From Xiphydria camelus (taxonomy: Eukaryota; Arthropoda; Insecta; Hymenoptera; Xiphydriidae), in the NCBI GenBank assembly GCA_963678675.1, contig OY783192.1, forward strand, positions 3,482,001 through 3,546,000: DNA of 64,000 nt, written 5' to 3'. The position numbers were made by a program, and so were the translations under genes. Under the pieces are notes generated by a model. It did not search any database. It was not told the origin of the DNA and saw only the letters and a program-made list of their open reading frames with translations. Positions 1-13,510 of the stretch are shown here, piece by piece. Within the stretch, counting starts at the first letter, position 1, and every line of letters begins with the position of its first letter.

Positions 1-2765
1 TCACCATACGTATATCGTGATCATAACGATGTCTCGAATAGAAATTGAGAATGACATACATTGAAAATTCGTATTACGTACTCGTCGTTCATCGCGTCAT
101 CGACGTGCCTTCCCTCCTCCCTCCTCACAGGCCGTTACATTCGATCGTTTAATCGCGCAAAACGATGTACGTAACGCGAGCAGCGTGTAAGGCACATCCT
201 TGCGAAATGTTAATATACAATCGTATAGAACAGCGACACACCGTGAACGAAACGAGATCGAACGTCGGATTATTCGCCGTTCTCGGTCAGACGTAGCCGC
301 TTATCCGGTTAGTAGAAAAGTCCGGCAGCGGCCGGACGCTCTCTGGTTTGGAAGATCTGACGGTGTATGGGTTTATACCGCACGGTTGTGTATATTAATC
401 GAGTTCTTTGTGGCCGCGGTACCGTTACGCAATCGCAGACGCCGATTCGTGCCAAATACACCCACGCTGGAAAAGATATCGATTGGACTCGTTTCGAATT
501 GACGACGAGTCGATGTCGAAAGATGCAAACAGAGCTTCCGCTTTGCAATATTTCCGTTCCACGCATCGAATCGCGAATCGATACGGTATAAGTACCTTTT
601 TATTGAAAAACGCTATCGAAATGATAATGCTTCAAATGTTATCAATATGCGGCGCATATCGCGTCGATAGCGTCACACGGTTCTGTAAATTAAAAATGCA
701 CTCGCGAATTCATCGTATCGTACCTACGATCGCCGCGCTCCTACAGATGTGTATCCCACATATAGCAGATAACGGATGGACTGACGCCCGCGCATCCGCG
801 GATCGTGACGAAAGACGTTACTGGATATATGTATATCAGCGCGGACGTTCTAAAAATAGAATGGCGAAAAATGTGCGCTACGAGGGGGGACTGGCGAAAG
901 AGCGGTTCGCGAGGTGGAGGGGGAAGGGGTGGCGATGACGTGTGCCGGACCGGGGGTGGGGCTGTACCGTGATGTAGCTAGAGGGGTGGTGGTAGTGGAT
1001 AGATACAGCAGCGGGGGCAACGTGTCAGCGTGAGAGAGGCCGCCATGAATGAAAGTAGCGCGTATCGATTTATCCGCACCGCCCTATTTATAAAATACGG
1101 TAAACAGTGCGACGAAAGATCTTTGCACGGGAACGAAAGCCGCTTTTCCCATGGGAAACAGTTTTCGGGAGAGTCGCGCGCGATCGAGTGGTCGCCGAAA
1201 ACGACCGGGGAAAAAGAGAAAAGGAGAAACGTTCTCGCTTTCCCCCGGGGATAACCGCACGCCCCACGAGTAACGTGGAAACGGAGTAGGCGGGAAAGAC
1301 AGGAGGGCGCGAGACGACATTTTGGGTCCACTCGCGCGTTTCTGGCTCGCGTTCGTCTCTCTTTGCTTTGCCGCAATTTTGAAATATCGGGAGGACGGGA
1401 CAAAAATTCAAACGGGATGAATTATTACGAAATGAGACTGCAAAGCACTACGATTATTCCAGTAACACGACACTGGATCACCCCTCGGTCGTTACATTTC
1501 GTCATAACTCGCGGACAAGCGTAAGTCCGAGCCGTGTAATCGTGAACGGTGCGGATCAATGGAGAGAGAGAGAGAACCGGCGTACTATATCTTTACCAAA
1601 ATTTGTCTCCGAGGCCGCCATTACTCATTCATGCGATTCCTTCGAGGCGCGTATTTCGAGGAGAATGATTTTGTCGCAACGCGAATAATACCGCGATCGA
1701 CGACACCACCGCGAATGCGAGGGAACGAAGAGCTTGGCAATTTGATCGGGAAACTCGAAGCAACGCGATTCGCGGTTCAATGCGGACACGCTGAGCTGCC
1801 CGTTGCAGTGCCGCTCCGACTCTTGCGTTATCTACTACAACGCTCCTTCGCGACAGAGGATGGCGCGGCATATCGACGATAAATGCGGCAGAGGAACGTC
1901 GCGCGGACGAAACGGGGGGTGAGAATCGAAACGAAATAATTTTGCGGCGCCCGATATCGCGACTCAAAAATATTTCGCGCAACGATAACGCGTATATATA
2001 CGGTGCGACCACCTACCTTAGTCATGACAGAGGAGGCCTCTTCATTTTTGTGCGGAACGACGAGATTTCGCGCGGAGATCGTGCATCGTCGGTGTCACTG
2101 CGGGCGCGATGGATTCGCGAGTACCCATATCGCGAGAAACTCACATGATTCGCACACGGGTGAACGGCAAGAGATATCGGTGGGAAATGCCCTTTTCGTA
2201 TAAGGGTGAGCAACTGTCTTACGGGCAGCCCCGTGTCGGACGGCGGCGATGGTGCTGCGGGGGTGGAAGGGTAGTTCGCGGTTTCGATACGTAGCGGCGT
2301 ACCGTTCGACTGGCTGGCGCATTACGCTCCGCGTATATGTATAGACGCGCGGGCACACATTCGTCAGGGGGTGCGCGCGCGCGTACGGTGCCTCCTTACA
2401 TTGCTCGATTCGTTACATTTGAGTAATGTCGATATCACCGTCGCGATCCCGTGACGTATGTACTAACCACTACGCGAATCCAGCGTCGAAAAGCACCCCG
2501 CATTCGTATCACTCTCTTCGCGGGAAGATAAGGGGGGAAGCGGCAAATCCGCGAAGATGGCCAATAGATCCCGTCTTCAAGTATGCTGTCGGCGATGCTA
2601 TCGAGAACAGCTATATCGCGGGTTCTCCGCACAGGTGCGGTGATATCTTTCTTACGCCGGTTCTCTTGTACGTAATAAACGAGAAGGGCGCATTTTGGCA
2701 TTAGAACGCCATGTGGTGGTTAGTTGGGACCATAAAGTACCAATCATATATTTGTCTGTATCCTT
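1..2765. other. Gene-poor CpG-rich intergenic DNA
   Basis: No convincing gene is visible. Open frames of up to 176 codons exist (for example 408-938, plus strand), but they are rich in Arg, Ser and His. That composition is typical of random translation of CpG-rich insect DNA, and no domain or splice pattern supports them. It may be upstream or regulatory sequence of a gene outside the window. Confidence 0.5.
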
Positions 2766-3023
2766 CTACACAGAGAAAAAGAATTAGTTGGATCTACTAA
2801 AAATTACTTGCGGGTTCGTAATTATTTATTTACATGAATTCAATACTTTTTCACATTAATTTGATATTTATTCCTTGGAATCACGTACTACTTATTCCAC
2901 ATGATTATGAGGAAGGGATATTTAATTAATTCATTAAAAAATTTCATTGATATAAATAAATAATTATTTGTAACCCCGTAAATAATTTTCAGTAGATCCA
3001 ACTAATTCTTTTTTTCTGTGTAG
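2766..3023. mobile_element. TA-flanked MITE, family A copy 1
   Basis: A short AT-rich element of about 250 bp has terminal inverted repeats of at least 30 bp. The left end begins CACAGAGAAAAAGAATTAGT, and the right end is its reverse complement with one or two differences. TA lies immediately outside both ends, as in Tc1/mariner-type non-autonomous elements. No coding capacity is seen. A diverged second copy of the same family lies at 56325-56577, which supports a dispersed repeat rather than a chance palindrome. Confidence 0.8.
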
Positions 3024-5230
3024 AATATTGATAATTTGACGAACGTAATATACCTATATATTTATAATGGTACATAATATACAATTGATTTTGGTGTCGA
3101 GTTTTTTATATCTTTGATCCAAATTATACGCAAAAAATGATATGTTGATGCGAATGTGATACCTCGAATTCAGTACATGCATAGATCGACGGCGTTAGGG
3201 GTCATTGTACCTATACCTATCGGTTATAAGTTGCAAGATATTGCAACTAACCGATAGGTATCATTGATGCGTGCGCAAATAAGTCTTATCCCAAGTAGAG
3301 CAAACATAATATTATGTTTAAGCTGATTAATATGATATCTTAAAGATACCTGGCAGATATCTTCTGTTACTCGAAATAAAAGAACGTTTTTTCTCCTAAG
3401 AGTGTTTTCCGTAGAGTTCTTATCAATAATTTACCAATATAAGTATCAAATTTATTGGGTCAAGTATTGCAATGTCGTAATATTGCTAGAGTACATCAAG
3501 CGATCGGGTTACGAGATAAACAACATGCAGAGAAATTACATGCTTATTGGCATAGAATCTATATAGTGTGTATGAAGATTAGATAAATCGTGTATCGAAG
3601 CAAATGTATATAAACGATAGCATATCCGCAAAATTTCAGTCTTTAATTTGAAGACGAGAAGAAAGAGCTGCGCGTTTCAAGGTGAGGAAATGATCAGTCG
3701 CGAGGTGTAACCTAATCCCGTAGCTTTTCCTTCATGAAAAGTCACGTTCAGAAGAACAGGGGGTTTGTAGTCTACGCTCTGATAATAATCTCTACTACGC
3801 GCTTAAATAAGCACTTCGAAGATCTAGATAAAGAAATTAAGATCCGCGCGCGGTGCCGGTGGCTCGCCTACCAGACCCCTCTTAAATCATTTTGAAAATC
3901 CAAATAAAGAAATTACGATCCGGTGCCGGTGGCTCGCGTTTCGTCTTGGAGGCTGATGGATGCTGACGGAACGAGGTGGAAGAAGTTGGTGTGTGTGGCG
4001 ATGGCTGGCTGTGAGCGTGTGCACGGGACGTCGGCGGAGCTCGGTAGGAATCTCCGATCGAGATTCAATATACCGAGGGATTGCCGGAGATTGGAAACCA
4101 CCGAATTGGCGCGCATTGCCCAAATCACTTTTTACACCTTTTCAAACTAGAGGCCATACTGATCTGAGACAGGATACAAGTGTGGTAATCGATTATTTAT
4201 TTCCGACATTCGCGTATAACTTCATGTGTGTACGAAATTAGTCGATAAAGATGGCGACCTATGCTACCGACATATTATATTCAACCATAATATTCCGATT
4301 TACATTGTGCCACGTTTTCGTTTATACAGCTCGATATATAGCTCCTTAAAATGTATCGAGCAGATGATACATCCACAGTACTTACGCGCCGTTGCTTCGT
4401 ACGAGTTCTGTTTCATAAAACGGAGCAAGATCATTACTCATATTCCAACGCAACTGTCAACGTCGTCGAGCGTTACCGGGCATAAATCCGAAAGTACGTT
4501 TTTCAACAACATAAAACCAATATTACCGAAAATTAATTTATTACAATCGTTCGACTACGTTAAAAAGTATCTTCATAAATTATAGGAATTCCGGCAAGCT
4601 TTTAGCAACTCCATGTAAATCGCGTGTATATCGGGGAGTTGTCATTTCGCTCGAAACCGGTTCCGTAGACAACTCACGTTTGTTTGTATGCGCCCGACTG
4701 TGCCGAGTTCTTACAGAGCGGAATAGCAATGTCAGATCTTATACGTACCGTGAATTCGCTCCGACGTCCGTCTAACCTCGCCGTTCGAATAGCCGCTGCT
4801 TCGATGGGTGCGAATAGACCGCCCCATCCAGTATGCGTAACAGAGTACTTATCCACCCACCCGCGACCATCCCGGGTTGGTGTAATTGTGCTGTAAATGA
4901 CGAATGCTTACATGTTGTGAAAACGTGAAATGTACATGAAAGGAAACTGACGCACACACGGGAGTGGCGTGTGTGCGTAAAAATGAAATGGGGCATTGGG
5001 TGAAAGTACTCTTGGCTGGGAGCTCTTATATCAGATCAGTCTCGCAGGAGCGGTACAGGATGTTGATGGCATTTTTGTCGAGCTCCCAGTGATCGAATCT
5101 CCTCCGACTTTGCACGCGCCTCCAACTTAAAGCAGTGATTCTAAAAGCTATGCTGCCGATCTTATAAAGTGCTGTCGATCACCGCGCGAGACTCGGAGGA
5201 ATTAGTAAGAGGGACGTGTGCTGTTGCAGA
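3024..5230. other. Intergenic region and GH27 promoter/5' UTR
   Basis: No gene was recognised. A hairpin lies at 3215-3259. A short imperfect direct repeat (GGTGCCGGTGGCTCGC with its AT-rich leader) occurs near 3830-3880 and again near 3900-3935. A 119-codon open frame at 4226-4585 matches no family I know. The last 200 bases before 5231 must include the promoter and 5' UTR of the GH27 gene. They contain an inverted CTGGGAGCTC/GAGCTCCCAG pair around 5016 and 5080. Confidence 0.4.
3215..3259. repeat. Short perfect-arm hairpin
   Basis: ACCTATCGGTTA plus AGTTGCAA is followed by a four-base loop (GATA) and then the exact reverse complement of both segments. Only a three-base bulge interrupts the left arm. 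Paired arms total about 19 bp. It could be a small RNA precursor or the core of a decayed palindromic element; nothing nearby decides between these. Confidence 0.55.
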
Positions 5231-8200
5231 ATGTTGCAGATGGTATGGACGTGTTGTTTGCTAGTGTCGGTGGCGAGTTTGGTGGCAGCCCTCGAGAATG
5301 GATTAGCACGAACACCGCCTATGGGGTGGTTGGCTTGGGAGCGATTCAGATGTAACACCGATTGCAAGAATGATCCTGACAACTGTATCAGGTGAGAAAA
5401 CCTTGTTCCCTTCTTTTGGATATGAATCTAAGAGTATTCCAGCACGATCTGTAATGTCAATTTGCAATGTTATTGCTTAATAAATTGTCACATCATTTAT
5501 ATATTTTTTCACATTGTTCAGTGTCATTTTTTAAAGCTGTCATTTGCAACTCAAGCTTGAAAACTGAAAGTATCCCATGCAGTTTATCTCTTTTGCATTA
5601 CGTAATAACAGATATTCCCAGGGATCATTGCCTTTCAGTTAGTACTGGAATATATCCTATATTAGGAGCGGCATAAATATTCTATCAGAAAGAGTTTTTC
5701 ATTTAACTTTTTCTAAATGAGCGAGAGAACCTGTAGAGTCTTGTTCAAAGACCAAACTGATTATTTTCTCCATAGCTGATATACTTGTAACCACAACTTG
5801 GAAGGAATATATTTGGTTTTTTACCTAATTAAAAAATTTCACATTGCTAACTATGTTTTATCTTATTACCCATGGGAAAATAGGTTTCTAATATTTGTGT
5901 ATGAATTTGAGTTGTAATGATTAGGTATATATATGAAAGCTAATATATTACAGTACAATATTTCCTTTTCAAATATGTTAAGAGTTGTTTTAACATTTCT
6001 GTGCCACACTGCATATAGATACTTGGCGCGTCACACCAGCTCTGCTGAAAATTGTAGAATGATCTAAGCCTTATTACATCAATTTTCATTATTTCTCACT
6101 TCCTGGTTACATATACAATAATTATACGGACGACTTCTTACATAACGCGAAGTTAACAGTTATTTATCCATACATTGGACCAGAAAGGTTTCCAGTTGAA
6201 AGAAAAACATATTGTGTAAGAATTGTAGGGTAATTCAGAGAAGATAATCTAATGGTGTATTGAATTGGACTAAATTAAAGCACTCTGAAAAATATTCTGG
6301 ACCAGTACTTAATTGTACATTTATCAGTTTTTTTTTTAACAATATATCTTACTTTTTGCTTTTTGCCGCTTTTCCAGTAGTAGCGCTTAACTATAAGATT
6401 TCTCTATTTTCACAAATAAATCTTCTTAGTGAGAATAATTTTATTGAAATCATCCTAGATTGACTTTTTTCTATCATGCAACCTTTGATATCGGGCAGTA
6501 AGAGAATGTTGAAGAATTTCCTTTCACTATTAGAATACGTATAATAAGAGTAAGTTGCTATTGTACCACGAGTTTGGCTTATGCCCTATGGTAGAATCAT
6601 AGTTATATTCAGTTCTTTAGGAATGTACTTAGTTATTAGTTAATTTTTTTATAGTTTTCAAAAGTAATCAAACTATGAATATTTTAATAAAATCCTTGTA
6701 TGTGCAAATTTCAAACGGGACATCTATATGTATTGAATAAATATTCAATAATATCAATTAAGTGGACTCTTGTTAAAACGTATTTTTCACAGTTATAAGC
6801 TTAATTATTAGCATCATATTCAATACGCTTAAAACTCGGAGCTTCCCTAGTGGCTATTAAAGTCATTGTATCAATATGACTCACTCCTATACACTTATCG
6901 GCTGTGTACATATAACATTCTCAGACAGTTAACGAACCTTGGACTCTTATTTTGAGAAATAAAATATTTACATACCGCAAAATATTGTAAAGATCATTAA
7001 TCATCAAAATTGGCTCTTCCACAAAACTTACGTAATTCTCTAACTAATACTTTATTCCACTTTCGCTTAAATTAGCATAAATAAATATGTCAAACATATA
7101 GTCTAAGTCTAGAATCATTTTAGTAACTTCTCAAAATGATGCACAGTATAGAAAGAAATTAGTAATAATTAAAATATATATTTAGAAAAGTGTGAAGAGA
7201 GTACGAATAGTAGAGTATTAGTCAATATCACACACAATCCGTCAATAATAAAAACTCACGAGAAATCGGAGCATTTTACATGTATATACAAAGCGAGAAA
7301 TAAGACTTTTATAAAATCGATTACTAAATCGACTGTTACTGGGTAAATGGACCATCGATTCGGAAAGGAGGAATTGTATCAGTATTTGCTTTCCTTTCTA
7401 CAATCATCAAGGACACGTGGCCTTCAGACCAGCAATTACTCTGCATTGCTTCACGTTGTGAATACTATGTAAAAACAGTTTCTAGGTCAAAATTATAATA
7501 CTCTAAAATGAAGTAGCTTTTTCTAATTCAAGTATATATTTGAAACTCTACACTTACATATCAAATGCAAACATTGCCTCATGGGAATTTTAGACAATTA
7601 TTCATTATTCTGAGCATTAGAAAAACGGGCAAAGAGTTTTTTTTGTAGTTCGGTAAAGAATTTCTTATGAACGTATTTTTTATTACTTATTTATATTGCA
7701 ATAATAGTTAATAGGATAAATGCTATCTAAGAAAATACGTTATTGCTCTGTAAGCATCAGGAAGTAAGAGTAAAATGCTTAAATCTTGATGACAATATAC
7801 TTACATACATCTTTTTAGTGATATTTAAATTGAGTTTAAAGAGAGGAAGTTTTTAAATATTTCTTGCATGTGTGTAAGTGATAATGATTAAATGAGAGGA
7901 AAGGAAGTTGATACACTCAAGTAATCAGTTTTACAAGAGTAAAATTCCTTACAAGTATACGTATATTATTTCGTGATTAATAACATTCAGCTTGACAGTA
8001 ATTGCTTTATACGACGCCTTTCACGTTGTATTCACTCCATTTCTGGAAATGCTACGACGCTATTACATGTACACATATGGGGATTTATTTATTTTCTCTT
8101 TAATGTACAGTGATCGGCTGTTCCGCACCATGGCAGATATCGTAGTGGCAGAGGGTTATGCAGCAGTAGGATATGAGTACATTAACGTAGATGATTGTTG

Positions 8201-10543
8201 GCTCGAAAAGGATAGAGGCTTTGATGGCCAACTTGTACCAGACAGACAACGATTTCCTCTTGGCATGAAGAGTCTGTCCGATTATGTGAGATGAAACAGA
8301 TTTTTCTACCCGTATCACTTATTAAAGTAGCGGGCAATAAGAAGGATACTGTACACAATACTTGTATATTTATTATTTCTTTACACAATTTACTTTGAAA
8401 TATTATCACACTCAAAAACCGTTTATATTTCGAATTTTGGCGATGCGATTTACTCTTTGACTCTATACATATGTATATGACAATTAAGTCTTACCAAAGG
8501 CACGATTAATTTACTTCTTCACAACTCGAAGCATTATAATATTAATTACGAATCTGACTTTATGAATTCTTTACCTTTTATGGCTCTCTTTATTTTTTCT
8601 TCGACAATCTTACGTTAGTTATAGCGTTTCTATAGTACCACATTGAACTCTAAAGTGGCAGGTATTGCTTTTTCTTTTTTTATACATTATGATAAATCTT
8701 AAAACAAATTCTATACTTAGAATGTACTTATATGCTGCACTTTTTCTCAAATACCTGTACATATAGATACATACATCTCTATCCATCTTTAGGTTCACTC
8801 GAAAGGTTTAAAATTTGGAATTTATGAGGATTATGGTAATTATACATGCGCCGGATACCCAGGGGTTTTGGGTTTTTTGGAAACTGATGCACTTACTTTC
8901 GCATCTTGGGATGTAGACTATGTAAAGCTAGATGGGTGCTACGCAAGTCCCAGTGAAATGGATAGAGGTACTAATGAGATTTTATTCACGCTATGTCTAT
9001 ATTGGTGTAAGGTCCTGAAAAATATTTAAAATAATCTTTTAGCTGCATGAACGATGTAACGTATATTGTTAACTATTTTAGTTAATTCTTGGTTGAGATA
9101 AAGGAATTGTATAATGGACTTTTTAGATTTCTTCTCTACACTTTTGCTTTACTAAATATTTCTTGAATGATTTAATATTCATCCCTTATTGTTAGTTTTC
9201 TTTTTCGAAATTCTTTTACTTTCGTAACTCGTTTTATTCACCTACTCTTTAAACTATCTCAATTACGATTAAATAGGTGCTATATAATGTGGATCATACG
9301 CACTAAATTAATTTTTGATCGTCCATCGTTTTTAGGATATCCTGAATTTGGATTTCACTTGAATAAAACTGGACGACCAATGATATACTCTTGTAGTTGG
9401 CCAGTTTATCAGATCTATGCTGGCATGCAGGTTAATAAAAATATTTATACAATTTTCGTTAAAGTGATTGTTTTATCGCTCATTTTTTCTAAATATGTTG
9501 TATTTTTTTTCAGCCGAATTTCACTTCCATAATTCAACATTGCAATTTATGGAGGAATTTTGATGACATTCAAGATTCTTGGAATAGTCTTGAAACTATT
9601 ATTGATTATTATGGTAATAATCAAGATGCCATCGTACCAAATGCTGGGCCAGGACACTGGAATGATCCTGACATGTTGATTATTGGTAACTTTGGGTTGA
9701 GTTACGAACAGAGTAAAACGCAAATGGCTGTTTGGGCCATTTTAGCTGCACCTCTTTTGATGTCGGTTGATCTCAGAACTATCAGACCAGAGTACAAAGC
9801 TATATTACAAAATAGAAAGATCATTGATGTGGACCAGGATCCGTTAGGGATACAAGGTCGACGAATTTACAAGGTTGGTTCGTTGGAATGTGATTAGACT
9901 CTATTTCTTACTGACTTTTTTGTACATTGAATTATATAAGAACATTCAAGCTACAGTCATGTTCATGTTTGAATCGTAGAACAAATTATTGATAGACGTA
10001 ATATTTTTGCTCTGTTTTAACTAATTTATAATGTTTTTATCAACAATAGATTAAGATCTTATAAAATGTAGATTACGAAATTATATTTTTCTTTCAGCAT
10101 GAGGGAATTGAAATTTGGGCAAGGCCCATAACTCCAGTATACCAAAATTATTACTCGTATGCTATTGCATTTTTGAATAGGCGAACAGATGGTACTCCTT
10201 CAGATGTGTCTGTTACATTGAAGGAACTCGGATTAGCGTATCCTAACGGTTACCGTGTAGAGGTTTGTATTTTCTTGCGGCTTTATCTTAGATTTTTAGT
10301 AATCTTTGCAATAAAGGTCTGTACTTCATTTAACTGAATTTTGTACAATTGCAGGATTTATACGAAGATGTTGATTATGGTGTTTTGACACCACAGACTA
10401 AAATAAAAGTCAAAGTAAATCCATCGGGAGTGGTTATATTGCGCTGTGACTTACAATTAGAGGATCCGTATTCCACAGATCGATTTACGCCTTACTCTCC
10501 CCTGAATCAGATTTTCAAAGTGAGGCAAAATTCTTTTCAGTGA
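5231..10543 (+). CDS. Alpha-N-acetylgalactosaminidase, GH27, seven exons
   Basis: This is a lysosomal or secreted retaining glycosidase that removes terminal alpha-linked GalNAc (or galactose) from glycoconjugates. Exons: 5231-5391, 8111-8285, 8793-8967, 9336-9430, 9514-9873, 10098-10262 and 10355-10543, with GT/AG junctions and phases that join to 439 codons, the usual family length. The protein starts with a hydrophobic signal peptide (about residues 1-20), then [12 protein letters not shown], the GH27 N-terminal signature. The nucleophile Asp is in KLDGCY (exon 3), and the acid/base Asp is in WNDPDM (exon 5). The specificity loop reads YSCSWPVY. Its small Ser is typical of N-acetylgalactosaminidases, whereas alpha-galactosidases have Glu there; this supports NAGA over GLA. 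Intron 1 is about 2.7 kb. The first ATG of a closely spaced set is chosen because it opens the signal peptide; the ATG at 5240 would also work. A truncated copy lies at 24175-25013. Confidence 0.93.
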
Positions 10544-11372
10544 TATTCCAATAACGGATAAAAAACTTAGGTAATAATTTATCCATACACGTTACCATAT
10601 AAATAATTTAAAAATACTTAATATATGTGACATCACCGGCACAACTATCTAAATCGTCAATTTTTATTGAATATTTGTAATAGTAAAAAAAATACATATT
10701 GTCTATAATTGCAGTTAGCAAATATTTTTCGTATGATTATTCGCAGTACAAGTGTTTTTCACGATCTAGTGTCATATGGATTATTGTATTAAATTTACAT
10801 TGTTATCGTATTTTTCCAAATTTTAGTAATGTATAAAGAAGAAATTAAACGATTTTTATATATAGTATAATATTATCATAGTGACGCGCTATCAAAATGA
10901 TATCAAAATGTTTTTAATATGAGATAAAAAATGTTAGTTGTGTTCATTAGATTTACTGTATTCTACTTTGCATTTATATATAAAAGAAATAAAAAATCAT
11001 GAAAAAAGAAAAATTTAACATTGCCACTTATGCTGTTTATTATAATTTATTGTATACTGTGGATTGTTTTTCTGCACCTGATTTCCCAAGTTCATAAGTT
11101 TATTTGATTGGAAGTGCTATGTAAAATGTGTATAAAGTCTAACCGATTTCCAAATTTAAATGTGTGAGAATTTGCATTTTATGCATTAATGCAAGGTAGA
11201 CAAGACCTCACAGGATATAGCTATTCCAACACCTTTCAAAGTTATAAAAAGAGCGAATTATATAGGTGTCAACGGAGAGAAAGTAAACTTATCTACCTAT
11301 ACCTCTTTCAAATGCAATAAAGTTTCTATTTCTCCTAAGTGTATAATGATTATTCTTACTTGTACATTTTTT
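10544..11372. other. GH27 3' UTR and downstream DNA
   Basis: AT-rich sequence follows the GH27 stop codon. Candidate polyadenylation signals (AATAAA) occur near 10988 and 11317. Parts of it (10544-10660 and about 11325-11372) recur behind the truncated GH27 copy at 25014-25180. About 660 bases between those parts are absent from the second copy. Confidence 0.6.
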
Positions 11373-11572
11373 NNNNNNNNNNNNNNNNNNNNNNNNNNNN
11401 NNNNNNNNNNNNNNNNNNNNNNNNNNNNNNNNNNNNNNNNNNNNNNNNNNNNNNNNNNNNNNNNNNNNNNNNNNNNNNNNNNNNNNNNNNNNNNNNNNNN
11501 NNNNNNNNNNNNNNNNNNNNNNNNNNNNNNNNNNNNNNNNNNNNNNNNNNNNNNNNNNNNNNNNNNNNNNNN
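11373..11572. other. Assembly gap (200 N)
   Basis: A run of exactly 200 unknown bases, a length that suggests a placeholder rather than a measured size. Sequence on both sides matches the continuous paralogous stretch near 25160-25312. There only about 80-90 bases separate the two matching flanks. Confidence 0.97.
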
Positions 11573-11841
11573 TATACGTATATCTTTATTATAAGCTTGT
11601 TAAACAAATCACAACTCGAGAAATCTCCAATAGACAGTTTTATCCGATAGAAAATTGGCATCGAAACGTGTCCATATAGAAACACTAATAGGATTGACCA
11701 AGACGTACCACATATTGCGAGCTCCTTTAAGTCCATACTATACGCGACTAGCAACTAAAATATTTGCAGTATGTCTTATGTCATGTAATTTTCGTGAAAG
11801 TATTGTAAATATTGAATGGTAAAGTATATCTGGAGAAGTCA

Positions 11842-11931
11842 TTAACACTTTCGCTGCCGCCGACTCTGATCGGAGTCAATCGGCGCTTTGCGCACTTAGC
11901 ACTATTCACAAAGCGGCGGCGAACGGATTAA
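11842..11931. mobile_element. Small TTAA-flanked MITE (piggyBac-like)
   Basis: TTAA bounds a 90-bp GC-rich segment on both sides. The inner ends are imperfect inverted repeats (CACTTTCGCTGCCGCCG against the reverse complement of CGGCGGCGAACGGA). TTAA target duplications are characteristic of piggyBac-type transposition. There is no coding capacity. Confidence 0.6.
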
Positions 11932-11954
11932 AGAGAAAAGCTCTGTGACTCACA

Positions 11955-11983
11955 AATAATAGTAATAATAATAATAATAATAA
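11955..11983. repeat. AAT trinucleotide microsatellite
   Basis: About nine consecutive AAT units with one interruption lie in otherwise unremarkable AT-rich DNA. The rest of 11932-12628 shows no gene. Confidence 0.8.
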
Positions 11984-12628
11984 TGTGTTTATTAATGCTC
12001 TAAGACAATTGTTTCCTAAGAGCATACAAGTAGAAAGATACAACAGGATAGCAACAGGATAGAATGAACAAATGAAAGAAATAACTTTATTTCTTGAACG
12101 CATTGATGTTTCTACTATAAGGCTTTCCCCCCTAAACTGATTATCAAGAGTGACACGTTGAAATTGGAATACGTATTCCCCAAACCCGAAACCGTAATTC
12201 CGATCATCACATAAAGGAAGCAGCCAGACATAATGCGTATGCTTGGCTTATAAGCGAGAGTAAGGGTATTACTTACATTTTATAGTAATGAATGAACTTG
12301 AAAGATGTTATGGAGGTGAAATGTATGAAATAAAGGAAATAAAAAGCTCCATATTATTATTGTCATTGCTGAATTGATAAAGACATTTAGCTTTTAATGT
12401 TTTAATTTTCAAATATACCTAGTCTTATATCTCTTATAAATGTATTCATAAAACAAAGCTGGTTTAAAATAATTCTCATAGAAGCACTCTAAATGATCAA
12501 CCATTCTTTTAATTCTTCTTTTAACTGGCTCACTGACCACGTAAAATATTTATCGTCTCTATTCATTTGCAATTTAGCGGCACAATGGCACAAGCTATTG
12601 TGCTGACCCCTGCGCTAAGGCTGCAAGA

Positions 12629-12674
12629 CGTAAGCGTAAGCGAATAGACCAATCAGGATCAAGTATTCCGTTGT
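12629..12674. repeat. Left arm of a palindromic MITE split by Ty3/gypsy copy 1
   Basis: This 46-base arm begins CGTAAGCGTAAGCGAATAGA. It is the reverse complement of 20993-21038 with only a few differences. Removing retrotransposon copy 1 and one copy of its 4-bp target duplication brings the arms to within about 13 bases of each other. The original object was therefore a palindrome of about 105 bases. Confidence 0.75.
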
Positions 12675-12687
12675 GGTGGGGTTACGG

Positions 12688-13510
12688 TGTTACGACCCGG
12701 CCTATCTCTAAACCCGGTCGCTCTATGACGCGAGGCGCGAGGATCGGGCACCGCGCGCGAGACGCGCGATTCAGGAACAATCCGAAAGGAAACAGGGAAG
12801 AAAATTCCATACAGAGGTTGCCGGCAAAATTCGAATTTATTCCTTAAGCAAAAATCGAAGTTCGACGTTATTCTTTAAGCAAAAGGAAAAGTCGCGTTCG
12901 GTTCCGTGATCGAGTTGCGTCTCTCCCAAAAAATCTTCCAGCGTTTCAAATCCCTCTCGGCGTCGCCCGGGAAGGGGATGCTCCGGTGGGTGTGCCTCGT
13001 GCGATGTCCAATCGGGGTGAGTCCTCGAGAAAAGGGGTGTTTCCTCGAGGACGAAGACGTCGGGTGCCGTAACGTCTTCCAGATGTGTCGATGCGTCCTG
13101 TTTCGAATGCGCGGGTCCTGCGTTGGCGAGAGTTTTCTGCGAAGGGACTAAAAAATCGGTTTATAGCCCCTCATTGTTCCTGGGCCTTAGAGATGTTGCA
13201 GCCTTCGCTCCCGCTGTTCTCGGTCCGTGAGAAAGTCGCAGCCTTGGCTCCCGTTGTTCTCGGGCCGTGAGAAAGTCGCCGCATCTGCTTTCCTCCTACC
13301 TACCCTACCTCATCCCTAGAGTGACCATTTCTCTACAAGAATCTATGCGGAAAAGGGAGATATGCTAATGATGGGGATTTCTCATACGCAAGTCTTAATT
13401 CGAAGGCTCCTTGAACAGCCCGCGTTCTACAGCGGAAAACAAGGCGATCGTCGTTCGTGTAGGCTTGTCCAAAGAACCGTCGCTCTATGAGAACGTGACG
13501 TAATGTCACA
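12688..13510 (-). repeat. 3' LTR of copy 1
   Basis: 823-bp LTR (TG...CA). The same sequence recurs at 20166-20988, 27395-28217 and 34873-35695, with no difference found by eye. It contains two near-tandem motifs of the form GCTCCCG(C/T)TGTTCTCGG followed by CGTGAGAAAGTCGC. The 81-codon open frame inside (12906-13151) is not a gene. Confidence 0.92.

Noticed and set aside
4226..4585. 119-codon ORF upstream of the GH27 gene
   Set aside because: No recognisable domain, no splice or promoter context, and no composition signal that sets it apart from chance.
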